Assembly (NCBI RefSeq): GCF_032854445.1
Contig: NC_088302.1
Span: 18,409,338 to 18,473,337, forward strand
DNA length: 64,000 nt
Reading direction: 5' to 3'
Source: Liolophura sinensis
Lineage: Eukaryota > Mollusca > Polyplacophora > Chitonida > Chitonidae
The position numbers and the translations under genes are program-made. Positions 29,181-42,005 of this stretch are shown in pieces. The notes under the pieces are model-generated. The model saw only the letters and a list, made by a program, of their open reading frames with translations. It was not told the origin of the DNA and did not search any database. Each line of letters begins with the position of its first letter. Within the stretch, counting starts at the first letter, position 1.

Positions 29181-29353
29181 TTATCTTTCGATCATGCAGC
29201 CAGCATGTAGGCCTACCTTACCGAGACTTGGAGGAAGTTCGGATTAGGAACATGGAGGACGTTGGATTGACAAGTTCGATTGAAAAGTTTAAGCGGCTGA
29301 TTAAAAACGGTTTACAGATGATGCAGGCTTTGATATATCTACACTTCGGATGA
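29181..29353 (+). other. Weak exon candidate with LEEVR helix
   Basis: After an acceptor-like gttgtcaacag the frame reads FIFRSCSQHVGLPYRDLEEV, then RIRNMEDVGLTSSIEKFKRL and on to TGA at 29351-29353. The LEEVRIRN piece faintly resembles the first-exon motif of genes A-C (LEDVRAK in B). No good donor is seen and the match is short, so this may be a decayed paralogue fragment or chance. Confidence 0.15.
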
Positions 29354-29914
29354 CTAGGGAGATGTAAGGGACAGGTTCGAATTGTTAGCGAAATTGTGCG
29401 CGTGTAGGGAAGTCAGACCGATGCTGGGCGCTGCGTTAGTAGGCCTAGTGTCCCATCTATAGCTTGGGCTATCACGAGGCGATCGAACTATTTCCAAATT
29501 TCCAAAAAGTCCAAAAGTACAAAATATCAAAACGGTAACTTCGGAAAGCAAACAGTACAAAATCAAAACGATTTACCCTTTCCCGGACTGTTCCTATTCC
29601 CGACAGGTTGACGGAGCGAACGCTCTCGGGCGAGGGGGAGATAACTACACATGCACAGGCACATGCTTATTGTACTACAGTCGCTGGTGTCTTGGCTTCA
29701 AAATGAATAAAAGATACAGTTTTAATATTGTTTTCAACACTGTCTGTTGACGTTATGTCCTTGTAGAAGCACAGTCCATATGTTGGGATTCTAGATGTGT
29801 TTGGATTGATAATTTCGCCCAGATGCTTTCTCAATAATTACAACGCTGTTTCATAACAAGTCTTATGATTAAAAAAAAATTCTCACAGTTTCATTATAAA
29901 TATTTGCCTACTCG

Positions 29915-30070
29915 ACCAATACTTTTGGTATGTGAGGGTCCTTGCTGGCTAAGCGAAACAAGGTATACCTTACTGACATGCAATGCAGAGTTTTCGAATA
30001 TGATCGCAGTTAGCCCAGCTGTTTCTTATGTGGCGTTAAGCCATAATCATTCATTCATTCATTCATTCTT
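29915..30070 (+). repeat. SINE-like repeat with (ATTC)n tail
   Basis: AGTTAGCCCAGCTGTTTCTT and GTGGCGTTAAGCCATAATCA run into five ATTC units, a tail unlike the (AATA)n of the main SINE. Confidence 0.5.
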
Positions 30071-30769
30071 TACTTAGAGAAACACTATTGTACTGTATTT
30101 GTCCAGTTATAAACATGATGGGCGTGGCGTAGGCCAAAGTAAAATATTCTTGGAGAATACAATTTAATATTACCATACAAATAAATACATGAATATGTAA
30201 ACAGCTGTGACACACGTACACTGTTTTGAAAGCTACACATATAGGTTATCTATGAGGATTATCTCAGGAGGGCCAGGTATTAAAAAAGATGAATGAAATG
30301 TTCTAAGTCAGTCAACCTTAAATCAGTAGAATGACACGACATTAGACAAAAACAAACCCTTTTTACGATACATAGGTGTTAAGTGGCATACTGTCTTAAA
30401 TTTTTTTTATCAGACGTAAACGTACAAAGGGGTCATATAACACTTCCCACAACGCCAGAGAAAACCTGTTTTAACATGCGTCATTAACTCTCAGTTTTCG
30501 GCTCATTTCATGGGCTGCTGACTCATCATTCTGTAACGTGAATGTTACACGGTTCTTTATAAAAGAGAAACACATTTGTTTAAATGGGTGATAACAATAT
30601 AACATTCACAGTACTTTCTTTTTTCTTTTTCTTTTTCTTTTTTTTTTTATCTTCTAATTTTTTTGTCTTGTAAGTTTTTTGTCTCTATATTCACGTCTGA
30701 TCGGAGATACCACCAAAAGAGTAGACTAACTGTTCATAGTCTGCAAAACGCTTTTCTTTCCCTTATAAG

Positions 30770-31740
30770 GAACTCTATACGCTGTGGATAAACCAGGTGC
30801 GCCGTCGCCTGATGTTAGAGAACCTGACTAAAAAGCTCAAGACCAGTAACTCCGCGCTAACGATCGGCTTACCGGTGATCACAGCACAACTATGCACCTA
30901 TGCTGCTAATGAGGTTTAAATATCAGAGTTCGGCCGGCAGGAGGCAGTTGGTATCGTGTGACATTTCACGGATATACAAACATAGGATGACATCTGAACA
31001 GTGTCCTATACATCAGACCACGTAGACGATGAGGCTAGCGTTAGTTGATGCTGTGTTAAACGCTGCCAGAAAACACTGGATCTATGGCGACCATGAAAAA
31101 GGACGTCCGATAATGTATATCATAGCATAATATTGCCCTAAAAATCCCCTGTATGGAGGTTATACCTGGCGTTACCCTGCATGTATTCATCTATCCAAAG
31201 ATCTATCCAAAGCCTGTAAGAACGTTCACTCTGACAACATTCTTAACGCTTAACGCCTTCGACTGTTCCTTCAAAATCTGAATTCCAAATACAGAGTGTT
31301 CTCCCTTGCCTGAAAATGCCATATACAACCACCCATTATTGGAGAATGCAGAGAGAAAAGAATTTGTAAAAAATCAAAATGACCTTTCACTTGCAGCTGT
31401 TATACTCGTTATGTGAATTCTTTTAGATTTTCTTCACTCGTTTAATATTAAACATGTAAAATGACTTTATTGATTTCAAGTTTCACTCCAGTGCTGTTCG
31501 GTTTCCATAATGCTGGCCGCCGTCGGATAAGTGAAATATTCTTGAGTATGGCGTAAAACACCAATCAACATAATAATTTATAAATAAATAAATAAATAAA
31601 TTCATTTCAAGTGTATATATTATCTCATTTATCTGACTTTAGAGCAACGAAAGCTGTGCAGTGACCAGTTTAACAGAGGTGTCTGACAAACTGAAACTGT
31701 TTCAAATTCTGCCTAAACCAAAAGACTTCTACAAGTGAAT
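30770..31740 (+). CDS. Possible last two exons of an unrecognised gene
   Basis: A T-rich acceptor (ttataag) precedes an open segment at 30770-30913 (48 codons, ELYTLWINQVRRRLMLENLT, ending TYAANE) followed by GAG|gtttaa. A second acceptor (gactttag) precedes 31643-31740, which reads SNESCAVTSLTEVSDKLKLF and QILPKPKDFYK then TGA; both are phase 0. The first part looks like an amphipathic basic helix. No upstream exon was found with confidence, the donor is weak, and in another phase the first segment reads a short GTLYAVDKPG peptide to a stop. I do not recognise the product. It may be the tail of a small gene or a decayed one. Confidence 0.33.
31495..31602 (+). repeat. SINE 3' end
   Basis: CATAATGCTGGCCGCCGTCG, GATAAGTGAAATATTCTTGA, GGCGTAAAACACCAATCA and an (AATA)n tail. 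It lies between the two candidate exons of the 30770-31740 model. Confidence 0.9.
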
Positions 31741-32268
31741 ACATCCACACAACATCGTATAAGATAGATACAGTACATTTTTATGTTCATTTTATTTCCA
31801 CAATTTGTGGACAGATCCTATATAGCGACCACAGGATATTGTTTGGACATTCATGTTTTGAACTCCACATGCTATAGCTATCAGTAAATGTAAACTTTTG
31901 TATCTAGCCTTTGTTTCTCGATTTAACAATATGTCTGTCCTACATATTGTACATGTATGTCATAGACCTAGTACACATAATCACAGTGGCTTGTATACAA
32001 TAACCTTACCTGCTCATGTTTATATAAACACATATACACCGTAATATACAAGCATTTATATGACCGACATCCATACCATGGGTGTCCTGGATAGACCTGG
32101 ACGCAATTACACATGGGTAGAACAAAAAAAGGATTGATTATAATAATAATTGCTAATTGCAATTGTTCGATTCGGCTGAGCGCTGCGAACTGTGTTTACA
32201 GCACATTCATATAGCATACGTCATATGAAGGTATGTACACAAGATAGATAGAACCTATCTCAGATAAA

Positions 32269-32387
32269 CACTGTCATTACGAAGATCGTTAAGGGACCGT
32301 CCTACATTCTCAAGCTGTCGTCGGAGGCGTCAGTTGTGATGAAAGAAGCGAGTGCTGGACAGGCTGTCTATAGAGAAAACGAAAGGT
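32269..32387 (+). other. Weak internal exon candidate
   Basis: Following ctatctcag the sequence stays open as INTVITKIVKGPSYILKLSS then EASVVMKEASAGQAVYRENE, and ends at a donor-like GAAAG|gtaaca. Codon use looks more coding-like than its surroundings. No neighbouring exon continues it convincingly and the product is unrecognised. Confidence 0.2.
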
Positions 32388-32711
32388 AACAGCATTTTCT
32401 CAAGGTCTACCTTCAACCTTTGAAGTTGGCGGTCTGCAAATATCACCAGGGCAAATCGGGTCGTGCCACAGCCTTGCAGGAATCCCAGGCAAAGTGTCAC
32501 CAGTGATTAACAGAGCAAACATGGATCATATAATGGAGACGGTAGGTGCTATATTGTGCTCCTTCACGTAGAACGTGCTACCCTTGTAAATCACTGTTGA
32601 CAGTCATGAGTTCAGTACGCTGCTTAGGCCAAGGATTTTTTGTCTTTTAAAGGACACATCCATTTTGAAAAGGAAAGAGTATGTTAATATGCAATGGTTT
32701 ATTTTTTCATT

Positions 32712-32790
32712 TCATTAGGGTTTAGTATCGTACTCAATAATATTTCACTTACACGACGGCTGCGAGCATGATGGCGGGTGAAAATTTATC
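32712..32790 (-). repeat. SINE fragment
   Basis: GTATCGTACTCAATAATATT, TCACTTACACGACGGCTGCG and GATGGCGGGTG match the minus-strand SINE core. Confidence 0.7.
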
Positions 32791-32831
32791 TGTTCAGTCT
32801 GACTGAAATATGTTGTTTATATGAAATAAGT

Positions 32832-33066
32832 TGGAAGCCTCCGCGGTCGAGTGGTTAGCGTGCTGGTGCAGCACAATACCGCAGTATAACCTCTCACCTA
32901 TGCGATCGCTGGGAGCTCAAGCCCTCTCCGGTGGTAGGCCTATAGATGTGGAGGTCCATCAGTCACCTACAGATGTGTTTCCTCCAGGCTCTGCCAGGTT
33001 CCGTCCTGTCGTCGTATAAGTGAAATATTCTTGAGTCACGGCGTAAAACACCAATCAAATATATAA
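32832..33066 (+). repeat. SINE with tRNA-like head, near full length
   Basis: GGAAGCCTCCGCGGTCGAGT head, CAGGCTCTGCCAGGTTCC body, core CGTATAAGTGAAATATTCTT and tail. The A box reads GGTCGAGTGGTTAGCG rather than GGCTCAGTTGGTTAGCG, a variant head. Confidence 0.85.
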
Positions 33067-33285
33067 ATATATGAAACATACGCATTTTTATTGAATAGTG
33101 CGTGTGCATGCCTTCATCAGTTTTGTGGATTTTGGTATGTGTCTGAGATGATATTGGCGATAGACAAATTGAGTTATCTTTACATGTATTTCTTCTATAT
33201 ATAACAAGGATATGTAGCGTTCTTTGAAACGTTTGTAGCATTAATGATCAATCATTAAGTAGACACCAAGTAGAATATATCATAA

Positions 33286-33587
33286 GATTGGTTGATTGGT
33301 TGGTTGGTTGATTGGTGTTTTGCGCCAAATTCAAGAGTTTTTCACGTATATGGCAGCCAGAGTTATAGTTATTTTTTGGGTGGGTGGGAAGGGTTGGAGG
33401 GGGGGGGGGGGGTGAAACCAGGCCGAGCCCGGGGGGAACCCACACCCATCCGCAGGCTGCTCTCAGACTTTCCCATGTACGGCCGGAAACGAAGCCAGCA
33501 GGAGGTGGACTTGAACTCACGAAGCTCGTATTGGTGAGATGCTGCCCGATCATTGCGGAGCGCTATAGCAAGCTAACCACTAGGCCA
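33286..33587 (-). mobile_element. Full-length SINE with 9-bp target duplication
   Basis: (TTGG)n-rich tail side, then GGTGTTTTGCGCCAAATTCA, a 14-base poly-G expansion at about 33399-33412, TACGGCCGGAAACG, and the tRNA-like end AAGCTAACCACTAGGCC. ATATCATAA flanks it at 33277-33285 and 33588-33596. Confidence 0.85.
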
Positions 33588-34189
33588 ATATCATAAAAAA
33601 GAAAATGTGTAAACCCACATAAACCAGCTCATGACCCCACCCCAAACCTTTGTACTTTCATTAGCATGTTGGTTCTCTCTTTGGGCGAGTGTTAGGGCTT
33701 TAGGTGATATTGGTGGCCGTTTTATGTATCCTTATACTTACATCTTTAGTGTGTGTGTTTTTAAACAAGCTGCCTTCGAACATGGTGGCCAAAAAGTTAT
33801 AGCGCCGTGTGCATAATAAAAATAATGCACAACCACAATGCGCCTTATACAGTAGTCGATAGTGTGTTCTATATCATCTGTTCTTTCCGAATGTCCCACA
33901 ATATGCATGCGTCAAAAAAACTTTATATTTAGAGAAGAGTTTCCTTTACTAAAATGCGTGTGTGTTTTTTTAAGTTTGTGTCTAAATTCATGGCCCAACC
34001 ATCTGAAGTATTTAGCTATGTATGCACACATATATGTTAGAGCCGAGTCCCTGCATACCAGCAGAGATATACATTATACATATGCATGTACGTAGTTAAG
34101 TATGTAGAATACTTAGCGCAGAATTTGTATTAAAGCTTATGAAAGGCATCAGCCAATTAATGATATATGAATAAGAAACGAACTCGGGA

Positions 34190-34203
34190 GGGGGGGGGGG
34201 GGG
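34190..34203. repeat. Poly-G tract
   Basis: Fourteen consecutive G; similar C runs occur at 54913-54929 and 61192-61210. Confidence 0.95.
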
Positions 34204-34244
34204 TGCGTGAGAATGCCTACAGTGTAATTAAAAACTACAACATA

Positions 34245-34480
34245 GAGAATAAAACCAGAGCAGCGACGACAGTGTGATAGCTGCATGGCAAATTGGTCAC
34301 ACGTAACGGATGAAATACGGCGTCTTGTCAGTTTCCCTCAGTCAGGGTTTTATTCTTACTGTTCGTGTAAATGCATAAATAGTAGCAATTTACAGGTCCC
34401 CAAGCACCATGGCTTACTCAGAATTAAGTAAAAAAAATACGGTGATGTTAGTTGCAATTCATTAGACGTTGATCTTGAAT
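34245..34480 (+). repeat. Dispersed repeat family X, copy 3 (longest)
   Basis: CCAGAGCAGCGACGACAGTG, GGCAAATTGGTCACACGTAA, CCTCAGTCAGGGTTTTATTC, CTGTTCGTGTAAATGCATAA, CCATGGCTTACTCAGAATTA and ACGGTGATGTTAG. It best defines the family consensus. Confidence 0.6.
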
Positions 34481-36249
34481 TACTCAAAATGCAATTAACA
34501 TACAATCACTTTAGATCAATACAAGTATTAAAGCGTGGAATGTAGAGGGATCCATGACCTAAGGATCTTTTTTCTTTTTATTTCCATCTTGGTGTTATAA
34601 ACGCCCTTACAAGTTTAATAAGGAATAAATCATTGTGTATCAACATTTTCTACAACAGTAGCCTATGTCTCGTTTAACTTCAGAAAACAGGCACTGTTGG
34701 AAATAAAACTAAAGTTGTCAGTTGTATGGAGCACGTTTCAGTTTATAATGTAGTCGTTACAGATGGAACATAGGTATGCTTGATATATGCATATAAGGTA
34801 TTATATAGTTCTGGGCCTTTTTACAACCTCTAATGCACTGCAGTTTCCGTGGATAACGTATGCACGTAAGAAAAAAGATTTTGTAAGAGTTGTGTCCCTT
34901 GGAACGCCAGGATTGACGCCTAAATTATGATGGATTTGACTTAACATGTAGTAAATTGGCCGTTGACAATTTATTCTTCAAGAACAAACTACTTGTAAGC
35001 CTTAACATCATTTCAAAATATTGATCTCTGTTAACATACATATATGTTTCCTTAAGATGACTTTAGAAAACTTCTGAATCTTTGGTATGACCCGACAGGG
35101 ATTTGATCCCGGTTTTCTCGCTCAAAATTTGATGTATGATCTTGAACCCTCAGTACATATTTCTTTACTCGCTGCTTGGCAACAGCCCAAAGATTGAATA
35201 AGTGCATTTTTGAACGTTTACTTAGCGCTCTTCAGATAAATGCTAATATGAATGATCGAGGCCTCTGAAGACGTTATACTTGTATTTTGCCGTTCTACGT
35301 TTGAGTAACTATAGACACAATACCTTACGGTAACTATGGTTACGCGTCGTGGCTGATCTGACCGTCAAACAATCAGCACGCCCGCCTAATGAGAAATCGT
35401 GACACTTACTTTAATCTTGATAAACCATAAACTCTTTTGTTATTTTTTTTAATCTCTGAAATACCAAAAGGTTAAAAAAACAAGTCCCGTAAACGCAGAC
35501 TGTATATTTCGTGTTTAGTTTTGTTTAAACCGGCATGATAGTATAGACCAAATTTAGCCGGCATTTGTGAACTGCTCTAAACTGGATGACCTTAAAACTC
35601 CTCTATGACAATGAGCTGCATGTTGATTGATGTTAGTGTTCATGCTAAACAATGCTGCTCTTTATTAATATAACCTGCACCTCCAACAGACCATGGGTCA
35701 TGACCCATCGACTTCGGAAAGACACCAGACTGTAAGATGACTCATACCTTGTGATTACCACACTTGTATATAAAATGGCACGTCTCTATAGGCTTGTTAC
35801 AAGTTTCGTACACAATATATACAATCACACGTTTTATGCTAAATATACTCTTTAAGTATGAGCTTCATGCTCATGCTATATAAACACCAGCACTTTCATA
35901 CAAGGAGTCCGAAACATGTAAAACATCACACGAGCAATTAAAAGTTACAGAGTATACAGGGTTGGAGTAGGGTGATGGTGGTTGGAGCGGGGTGGAGGGC
36001 AATGGGCAGCTGCATGATGGGAGGGGCCTGCAGGTCTAACTTAAGATTTGGAAACTTGCCCACATGATTCTTTTTTTTGAATCCTTGCAAGTGTGTTAGG
36101 TGTCAACAATATACCGCACTTCTGAAAAAAAAAACCAATATTAAAAACATAAACCGTTAAGATACATAGGTGTATATAAACATTTGGAGGGGTTTTTCAA
36201 GATGAATCATTTCAAAATATGTGCGCGTTTATTTGACTTTTTTTTATTG

Positions 36250-36375
36250 CTGTTTATACTTTAGTGAAATATTTTTCACTTGTACGATGGCAGTCAGTTA
36301 TATGGGAAGCCGTAGTGCACGGTGTAAACCACCGACTTTTGGCAGGTTATTAACAAACTTTCCCACGCGTGATGT
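36250..36375 (-). repeat. SINE-related repeat, variant body
   Basis: TGAAATATTTTTCACTTGTA and CGATGGCAGTCAGTTATATG are SINE-like, but then GTAAACCACCGACTTTTGGC and CAAACTTTCCCACG replace the usual body. The same variant occurs at 46375-46505 and partly at 53222-53310. Confidence 0.5.
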
Positions 36376-37217
36376 AATATATACACAATATGTGGATGGA
36401 ACTGTCATCGCGAGAGTTAATAATCCCGAAGCCCGAGAAACATGTGGCTGCTGAGTCCAGGAATACAAGGGATATACGTCATGATTCCAACAGCATAGTT
36501 GTATCAGGTGTGTATCCATGTGTTTATAGATAGACAGAAGCGTGGGTGCCTTCAAAACGGTTTTCTTGTTATATCACTGTATGAACTGACGTCATGAACG
36601 ATGGCAGAAGTACAGCGTTGCCATGGAAACCATAGATGGTCAGTGCTGAAAAAATATTTGTCCTTTAACGAAGGTAAACATGGGTAACCAGCTGTCCAAA
36701 CACGTAAAACAAAAAGATTGCGATTTGGTAAAAAAAAACTTCACGCCATATGTGTGACCTTGCTTAAGCACATCTATACACCTTTGGCTTAATGTGTATC
36801 GTTGACGCGTTGGGACATTATCAGGAGCCCACTATAATAACATACGACTAATGGGAACTTGAAGAAAAAAAAGGAAAACAAAGGCTATAGCCAAAACATG
36901 TACAGATATATTGATGTTGTTGTACAAACCAGTTATAAAAAAGTAACACAAATCTTCTTGGCTAAAATAACAGACTTGTGACTATTTCTTTTGGGCTCTG
37001 GTTTTTGTGCATTGCTTTCGCCGGTGTTATTTCTCGTTTCTGAGGTCAACCGGATAGTGATGTGATTAGTGAAGCAATGATTATGGCCTAACGCCACATC
37101 TGCATCCATATTGTGGTGATGTGATAAGTGATGTCTGACTTGTCTCTCTCTGCAAATTAAATTGTATACACTTCGCGATTTCATGTGATGCCAACTATAC
37201 GCCTTACAGGAACAATA

Positions 37218-37360
37218 ATACTCTACTGTTTATTTATTTATTTGATTGGCGTTTTACGTCGTATTCAAGAATATTTCACTTACACGACGGCGGCCAGCAT
37301 TATTGTGGGAGGAAACTGGGAGAAACCCACGACCATCCGTATCTTGCTGACAGATTTTCC
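37218..37360 (-). repeat. SINE body, merging into a minisatellite
   Basis: TTTATTTATTTGATTGGCGT, GTATTCAAGAATATTTCACT and GGAGGAAACTGGGAGAAACC are SINE; at CAGATTTTCCCAGGTAC it passes into the 74-bp repeat. Confidence 0.85.
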
Positions 37361-37800
37361 CAGGTACAGCCTTATACTCTACTGAATCATATAGGACACC
37401 TTCAGCATATGTGGCCATTGCATACAGACCTTCCCAGGTACAGCCTTATACTCTACTGAATCATATAGGACACCTTCAGCATATGTGGCCATTGCATACA
37501 GACCTTCCCAGGTACAGCCTTATACTCTACTGAATCATATAGGACACCTTCAGCATATGTGGTCATTGCATACAGACCTTCCCAGGTACAGCCTTATACT
37601 CTATTGAATCATATAGGACACCTTCAGCATATGTCGCCATTGCATATAGACCTTCCCAGGAACAGCCTTATACTCTACTGAATCATATAGGACACCTTCA
37701 GCATATGTGGCCATTGCATACAGATCTTCCCAGGTACAGCCTTATACTCTACTGAATCATATAGGACCCCTTCAGCATATGTGGCCATTACATATAGATC
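37356..37800. repeat. 74-bp minisatellite, six units
   Basis: Unit begins CTTCCCAGGTACAGCCTTAT and ends TGGCCATTGCATACAGAC; unit starts are spaced 74 bp (37430, 37504, 37578, 37652, 37726). The copies are more than 95% alike, so the expansion is recent. Confidence 0.95.
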
Positions 37801-38495
37801 ATATTAGTACAGAAAATACTGTACCTCTTTGGCCTGAAATTTAGTCTATGGCCAAGTTATTCTTTTTGACTTATTCTGACGGTTTTGTTGATTTTGGAAA
37901 GGTGTCTTTTTTAAAATTTGTTTTAAAAATAGGATGATGTTGTTAAAATGTTAGTTTCAGCACCAAACGTAAAATCATAAGGCCTTTATTTGCCTTAAAA
38001 GACGCACTTTTTGTACGAATTTTGGTGAAATGTATAGTGATGGAAACCTGGACAGGTCCCTTGCGATATGATAGTCCCTTTAAGTTTTATCACATAGTTT
38101 ATGAAGCTTTTACTAGTAACACTGTACTATGGTTTTGGATGTCGATGCATGGTTGGCTAATGAAGGTTTCACACAAAACTTTTGGAGTTAAAAGTCGCCT
38201 TGGATAAAAAATGAATACAAATGAATAAACTAGTGATTAATCGGTTCTAATAACACCGTTATTTAACTTAACTCATTTCACGACCTTTCTGAAATCTGCC
38301 CATTTTGTTAAGTATGTTTTATGTCGACATTTTCCACTATTTTGGACAGATGCGCTGCTAGATTGCAAATACAGTATATAGCTGATTGTCTCATATCATG
38401 CTAGATCAAAAAGCAAAGTAATCCTTGTTCGACTTCACTTTGTTTTATATTCAAAAATAATTAGCTGACGCTATTGCATTCAATGACACCGTTCA

Positions 38496-38672
38496 TGCTG
38501 GCTTCCTCTCCGGCCGTACGTGGGAAGGTCTTCCAGCAGTCTGCGGATGGCCGTGGGTTTCCCCCATGTGCTGCCCGGTTTCCACCCACCATAATGCTGG
38601 CCGCCGTCGTATAAGTGAAACATCCTTGAGTAAGGCGTAAAACACCAATCAAATAAACAAATAAATTAATAA
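38496..38672 (+). mobile_element. Headless SINE
   Basis: Begins at CATGCTGGCTTCCTCTCCGG, with no tRNA head, and runs to GGCGTAAAACACCAATCAAA and the tail. ACACCGT occurs on both sides (about 38488 and 38675), a possible short target duplication. Confidence 0.85.
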
Positions 38673-39419
38673 CACCGTCTGCACACGGTTTTACGCGGAA
38701 CGGGCTTACAGTTCTTGTATATATATCGTACACGACCCTATTCCCTACCCACAGTGTTGTTAGATATTTATTCTCAGCGAAATCATTGCTGAAAATATTC
38801 CCACCCTTCGTACCACACTATGACAGTTTTCGGTCACGCGTTTTTCATCTCTTAAACACGATTATTTGTGAAATTCCGGATCTGATGAGTATCCTCGCAT
38901 ATATACACATTAACCTCTAACCGAATGACCCCCTCAACTCGACAATTGACGAGAGACAAATATTTATGAGGTCAACCGCAATTAAACCGCCACATATCAC
39001 ACCCTCGGTGAGGAGGCATTGTAGATGGATGCGATTTATCATGGTCAAGGTATGCCATTCAGGCACATGGTGTCAACCTCCTTCATGGGCATGCACTTCA
39101 CACATACCTTGCCAGAAGAAACCGCCATTAAACGTAGATATGAATATGTCATAGATAAGATAAGCCGACGATATATGTATGTATATGCTTGTGTTCAAGT
39201 GTGTAAACCTAACGCTTGCTCTTTCGATGACCATTATATGTCAAGTCAGATTGTGGATAAAGGGCAGAGAACTCGTTATCCGGATGAATGACCTGGATAT
39301 TAAAAACAAATTTGTTGATTAACTTGATTATTGATACATTCGGAGCATACGTTTGCACACCTGAGTACTTATTCTAACTCATTCAAAGAGCTACAGTCGA
39401 TCAAGGTCAAATAACTAAC

Positions 39420-40160
39420 TGTTCAGTTCTCAAGAATGCTGAACTGATACGAAAGCGAATTAATAGGTAAGTTAATTAGTAAACTCTGAATCCCTAACAA
39501 TGCACTATACAAAAGTTACAAAGGTGAAATAGTATATTCCGTACCGAAGTGTGTTCAACTGACAAAAGTCACCAGGATGAAGTAGTAAACAATAGCAGAC
39601 TTTGTATATACTTAAGACTGTTCAGTTGATAAGAAAGCTAACAGCGTGCAATAGTAAAATTTGTACTTTAGAGTGATGTACTGATAAGAAAATGATCAAG
39701 ATATCACAGTAAAAGCTGTACTCATTATATAGCGCCAAAGTGATACAACAGAGCATAGCAACGGTGAAATAGGAAACTTTGTACTCGAATCAAAAGTATT
39801 CAGTTTGTGAGAAAATGTCATAAACTATTAATGCTTACCTATTGCGAAAATGGCTAAGGTGAAATAGTTAAAAGCAGATCCTTGAACTTGAATCAAAAGC
39901 ATATTCAACTAATACAATATAAACAATAGTAAATTTTGTCCTCAAGAGCTAGTGCCCAACTTACAGGAAAGTGACGAAGATGCAACCAAATTTACAGACT
40001 TTATACTCAAGAGTGCACAACTCATACGCAGGTCGGCGGCCAAAATGAACTAGTAAACTTTATAATTAACACTGTTCAAATGATACGAAAGTGACCAAAC
40101 TGAAGTAGTGAACAATTATTATTGATCTTGGTTCTCAAGTAAAATAGTGAACAATTGAAA
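39420..40160. repeat. Degenerate ~60-bp minisatellite
   Basis: Recurring blocks TACGAAAGTGACCAA, GTGAAATAGTAAA and TTTGTACTCAAGAGTG follow one another roughly ten times, with many substitutions and indels. An old array. Confidence 0.65.
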
Positions 40161-41359
40161 GCATTGTACATCTAATGTTAAAAAATGTTAAAATTAACGC
40201 AATCACCTCCACCCCCACCCCCACGCCCACCCCTCCTTCCGCTCTCAGGCTCTGACGGCTTATATATATATATATAGGATAGGAGAGGCTGGACATGCGC
40301 GATATAGCCTATATATGATATTGTCTGGCCGTCGGGTCACGCTGTGCAAAAACTACCACTGTCACCGTGGCAATGTAAAGACGACACCAATGGCTTGAAG
40401 CGATATACAACTCCATGGCCTCGTATGGAGATTAACACTTATGAAATGAATAGAAGTTGCTACCCCGTGTACGAGATTTTCGTTCTGATAACTTCATGTT
40501 TTATGCACAATAGACAACATGCTTCAGGTTAAAGTGCGTGCTTCTAAATTAAGAAAAGCGTTAAAAAAGCTGAAGAATGTAGTTAAAAAAGGAAATAATT
40601 AAGGGCAATTATAACGTGTAATTAATGGAACAGCTAATCTCAGACGATCTGTAAATTATAAAGGGTGCATTAAATTTTTAAAAAAATAACTATTATACCA
40701 GAAACATTGTTTAAAAAAGGGTACTTTGCAGACAGTTATAGCAGAAGATTACAACTAGCTGGGAGTAGCAGAAGAACCTAAGAGAACAACATCAGGTCGT
40801 CTTTGGATTAATATGAGACTAAAAAAATAAGACCTCAATTTAACTGCGGGGAGATGTTATCACGTAAAAGCGTGAAGCTAAAGAGAATTCCAGAGCGCTA
40901 AACTGCGTATTTTTATCCTCATTATTTTACATACATGTATACGAACTGTTATATACATACTGCATACATGTCTTCTTGAACGTGACCCACACCTTACAAA
41001 TGTTATAAACATTTCATCTATATGCCAATTATATACAGGCACATGCTTCCAAAAACTTATCATTTTAACAAAATATAACCAGCTGAATGAGCTGAATGCA
41101 AGCCCATTGGCGTTTACCTTTCCGCCATGCATGCAGAGAGAATGACACTTTGTATACACTACAAAGTGTTCTTTTACGAGAGATATGCTATCCATCTACA
41201 AAGATTTGGTGAACAAATGAAATGAGTTTTGGATGTATATGTCAACTAATTTGACCAGCTTTTTATTAGGCATGCTTATAGGGCTCGTGTATTTGTATCC
41301 TTCATAACTCGTTCCTTGGTCATATCCGTCTATTTACATAAGTTACACACTGAGGCCCA

Positions 41360-41755
41360 CTCCATGGCCAAATGGTAAAGACTGCTAATATATCTTTGAC
41401 GTTCAGATCGGTTACTTTTGACACAGGAGGTCGCGGGTTCGGATCCAGTTCGCGATGGTGTGGTTATTCTACTTCATGAGGTTTGTCAGGCAAACAGTCC
41501 CGGATGCATGATTGCTCACTGTACGTGGCGCCCTAGTGATAATAGGCGACCATCTGTCTTCTACTAATATATTTTCATATATATCATGGTCCGTCACACA
41601 GGCTGCATTCATTAATAACATGCCAAGGGTCTGTGCATGATTTATGTGATTCAGCCATTCTGGTTTCATCCACTCATAAATGTCTCCACCGTCGTGTAAG
41701 AGTAAATTCATTAATTGAATCGTAATATAACAATGAATGAAATAAATAAATAAAC
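41360..41755 (+). repeat. tRNA-headed repeat, divergent SINE
   Basis: TGGCCAAATGGTAAAGACTG resembles an A box and GGTCGCGGGTTCGGATCC a B box. It ends with CCACCGTCGTGTAAGAGTAA and an AATAAATAAATAAAC tail. Confidence 0.5.
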
Positions 41756-41869
41756 AGGATTAGTTCTACAGAAAATAAGCTTAATTCCTTATAACTGTCA
41801 TCCACGTGTTTATCTCATCCGATTATCCCATTATTCAGTTTTCTCCGTCGTCGACTGGACTAATTTCTC

Positions 41870-42005
41870 AATGCACTCAGTCTTTTGACTTTCTGGTTTC
41901 CTCCACCCACATATATAGGTTACATCTGCATGACCGGCGTCGTAGGGCCAATATGTAAAAACATTTTCAGTAAGGTGTTAAACACCGGTCAAATAAAATG
42001 ATATA
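41870..42005 (+). repeat. Decayed SINE 3' part
   Basis: GGTTTCCTCCACCCACATAT, GGCGTCGTAGGGCCAATATG and GTTAAACACCGGTCAAATAA follow the SINE order. Confidence 0.6.

Larger units (their letters stand above)
27051..30769. other. Gene D 3' region and gene-poor DNA
   Basis: Contains a possible poly(A) signal (27920), a decayed SINE (28318-28450), a hairpin element (28702-28951), a weak exon candidate (29181) and a (CATT)n-tailed repeat (29915-30070). No confident gene. Confidence 0.4.
31741..37200. other. Gene-poor, repeat-bearing DNA
   Basis: Apart from the listed SINEs (32712, 32832, 33286), family X (34245), a 14-base poly-G (34190-34203), a repeat at 36250 and one weak exon candidate (32269), I see no coding signal. 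Confidence 0.4.
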
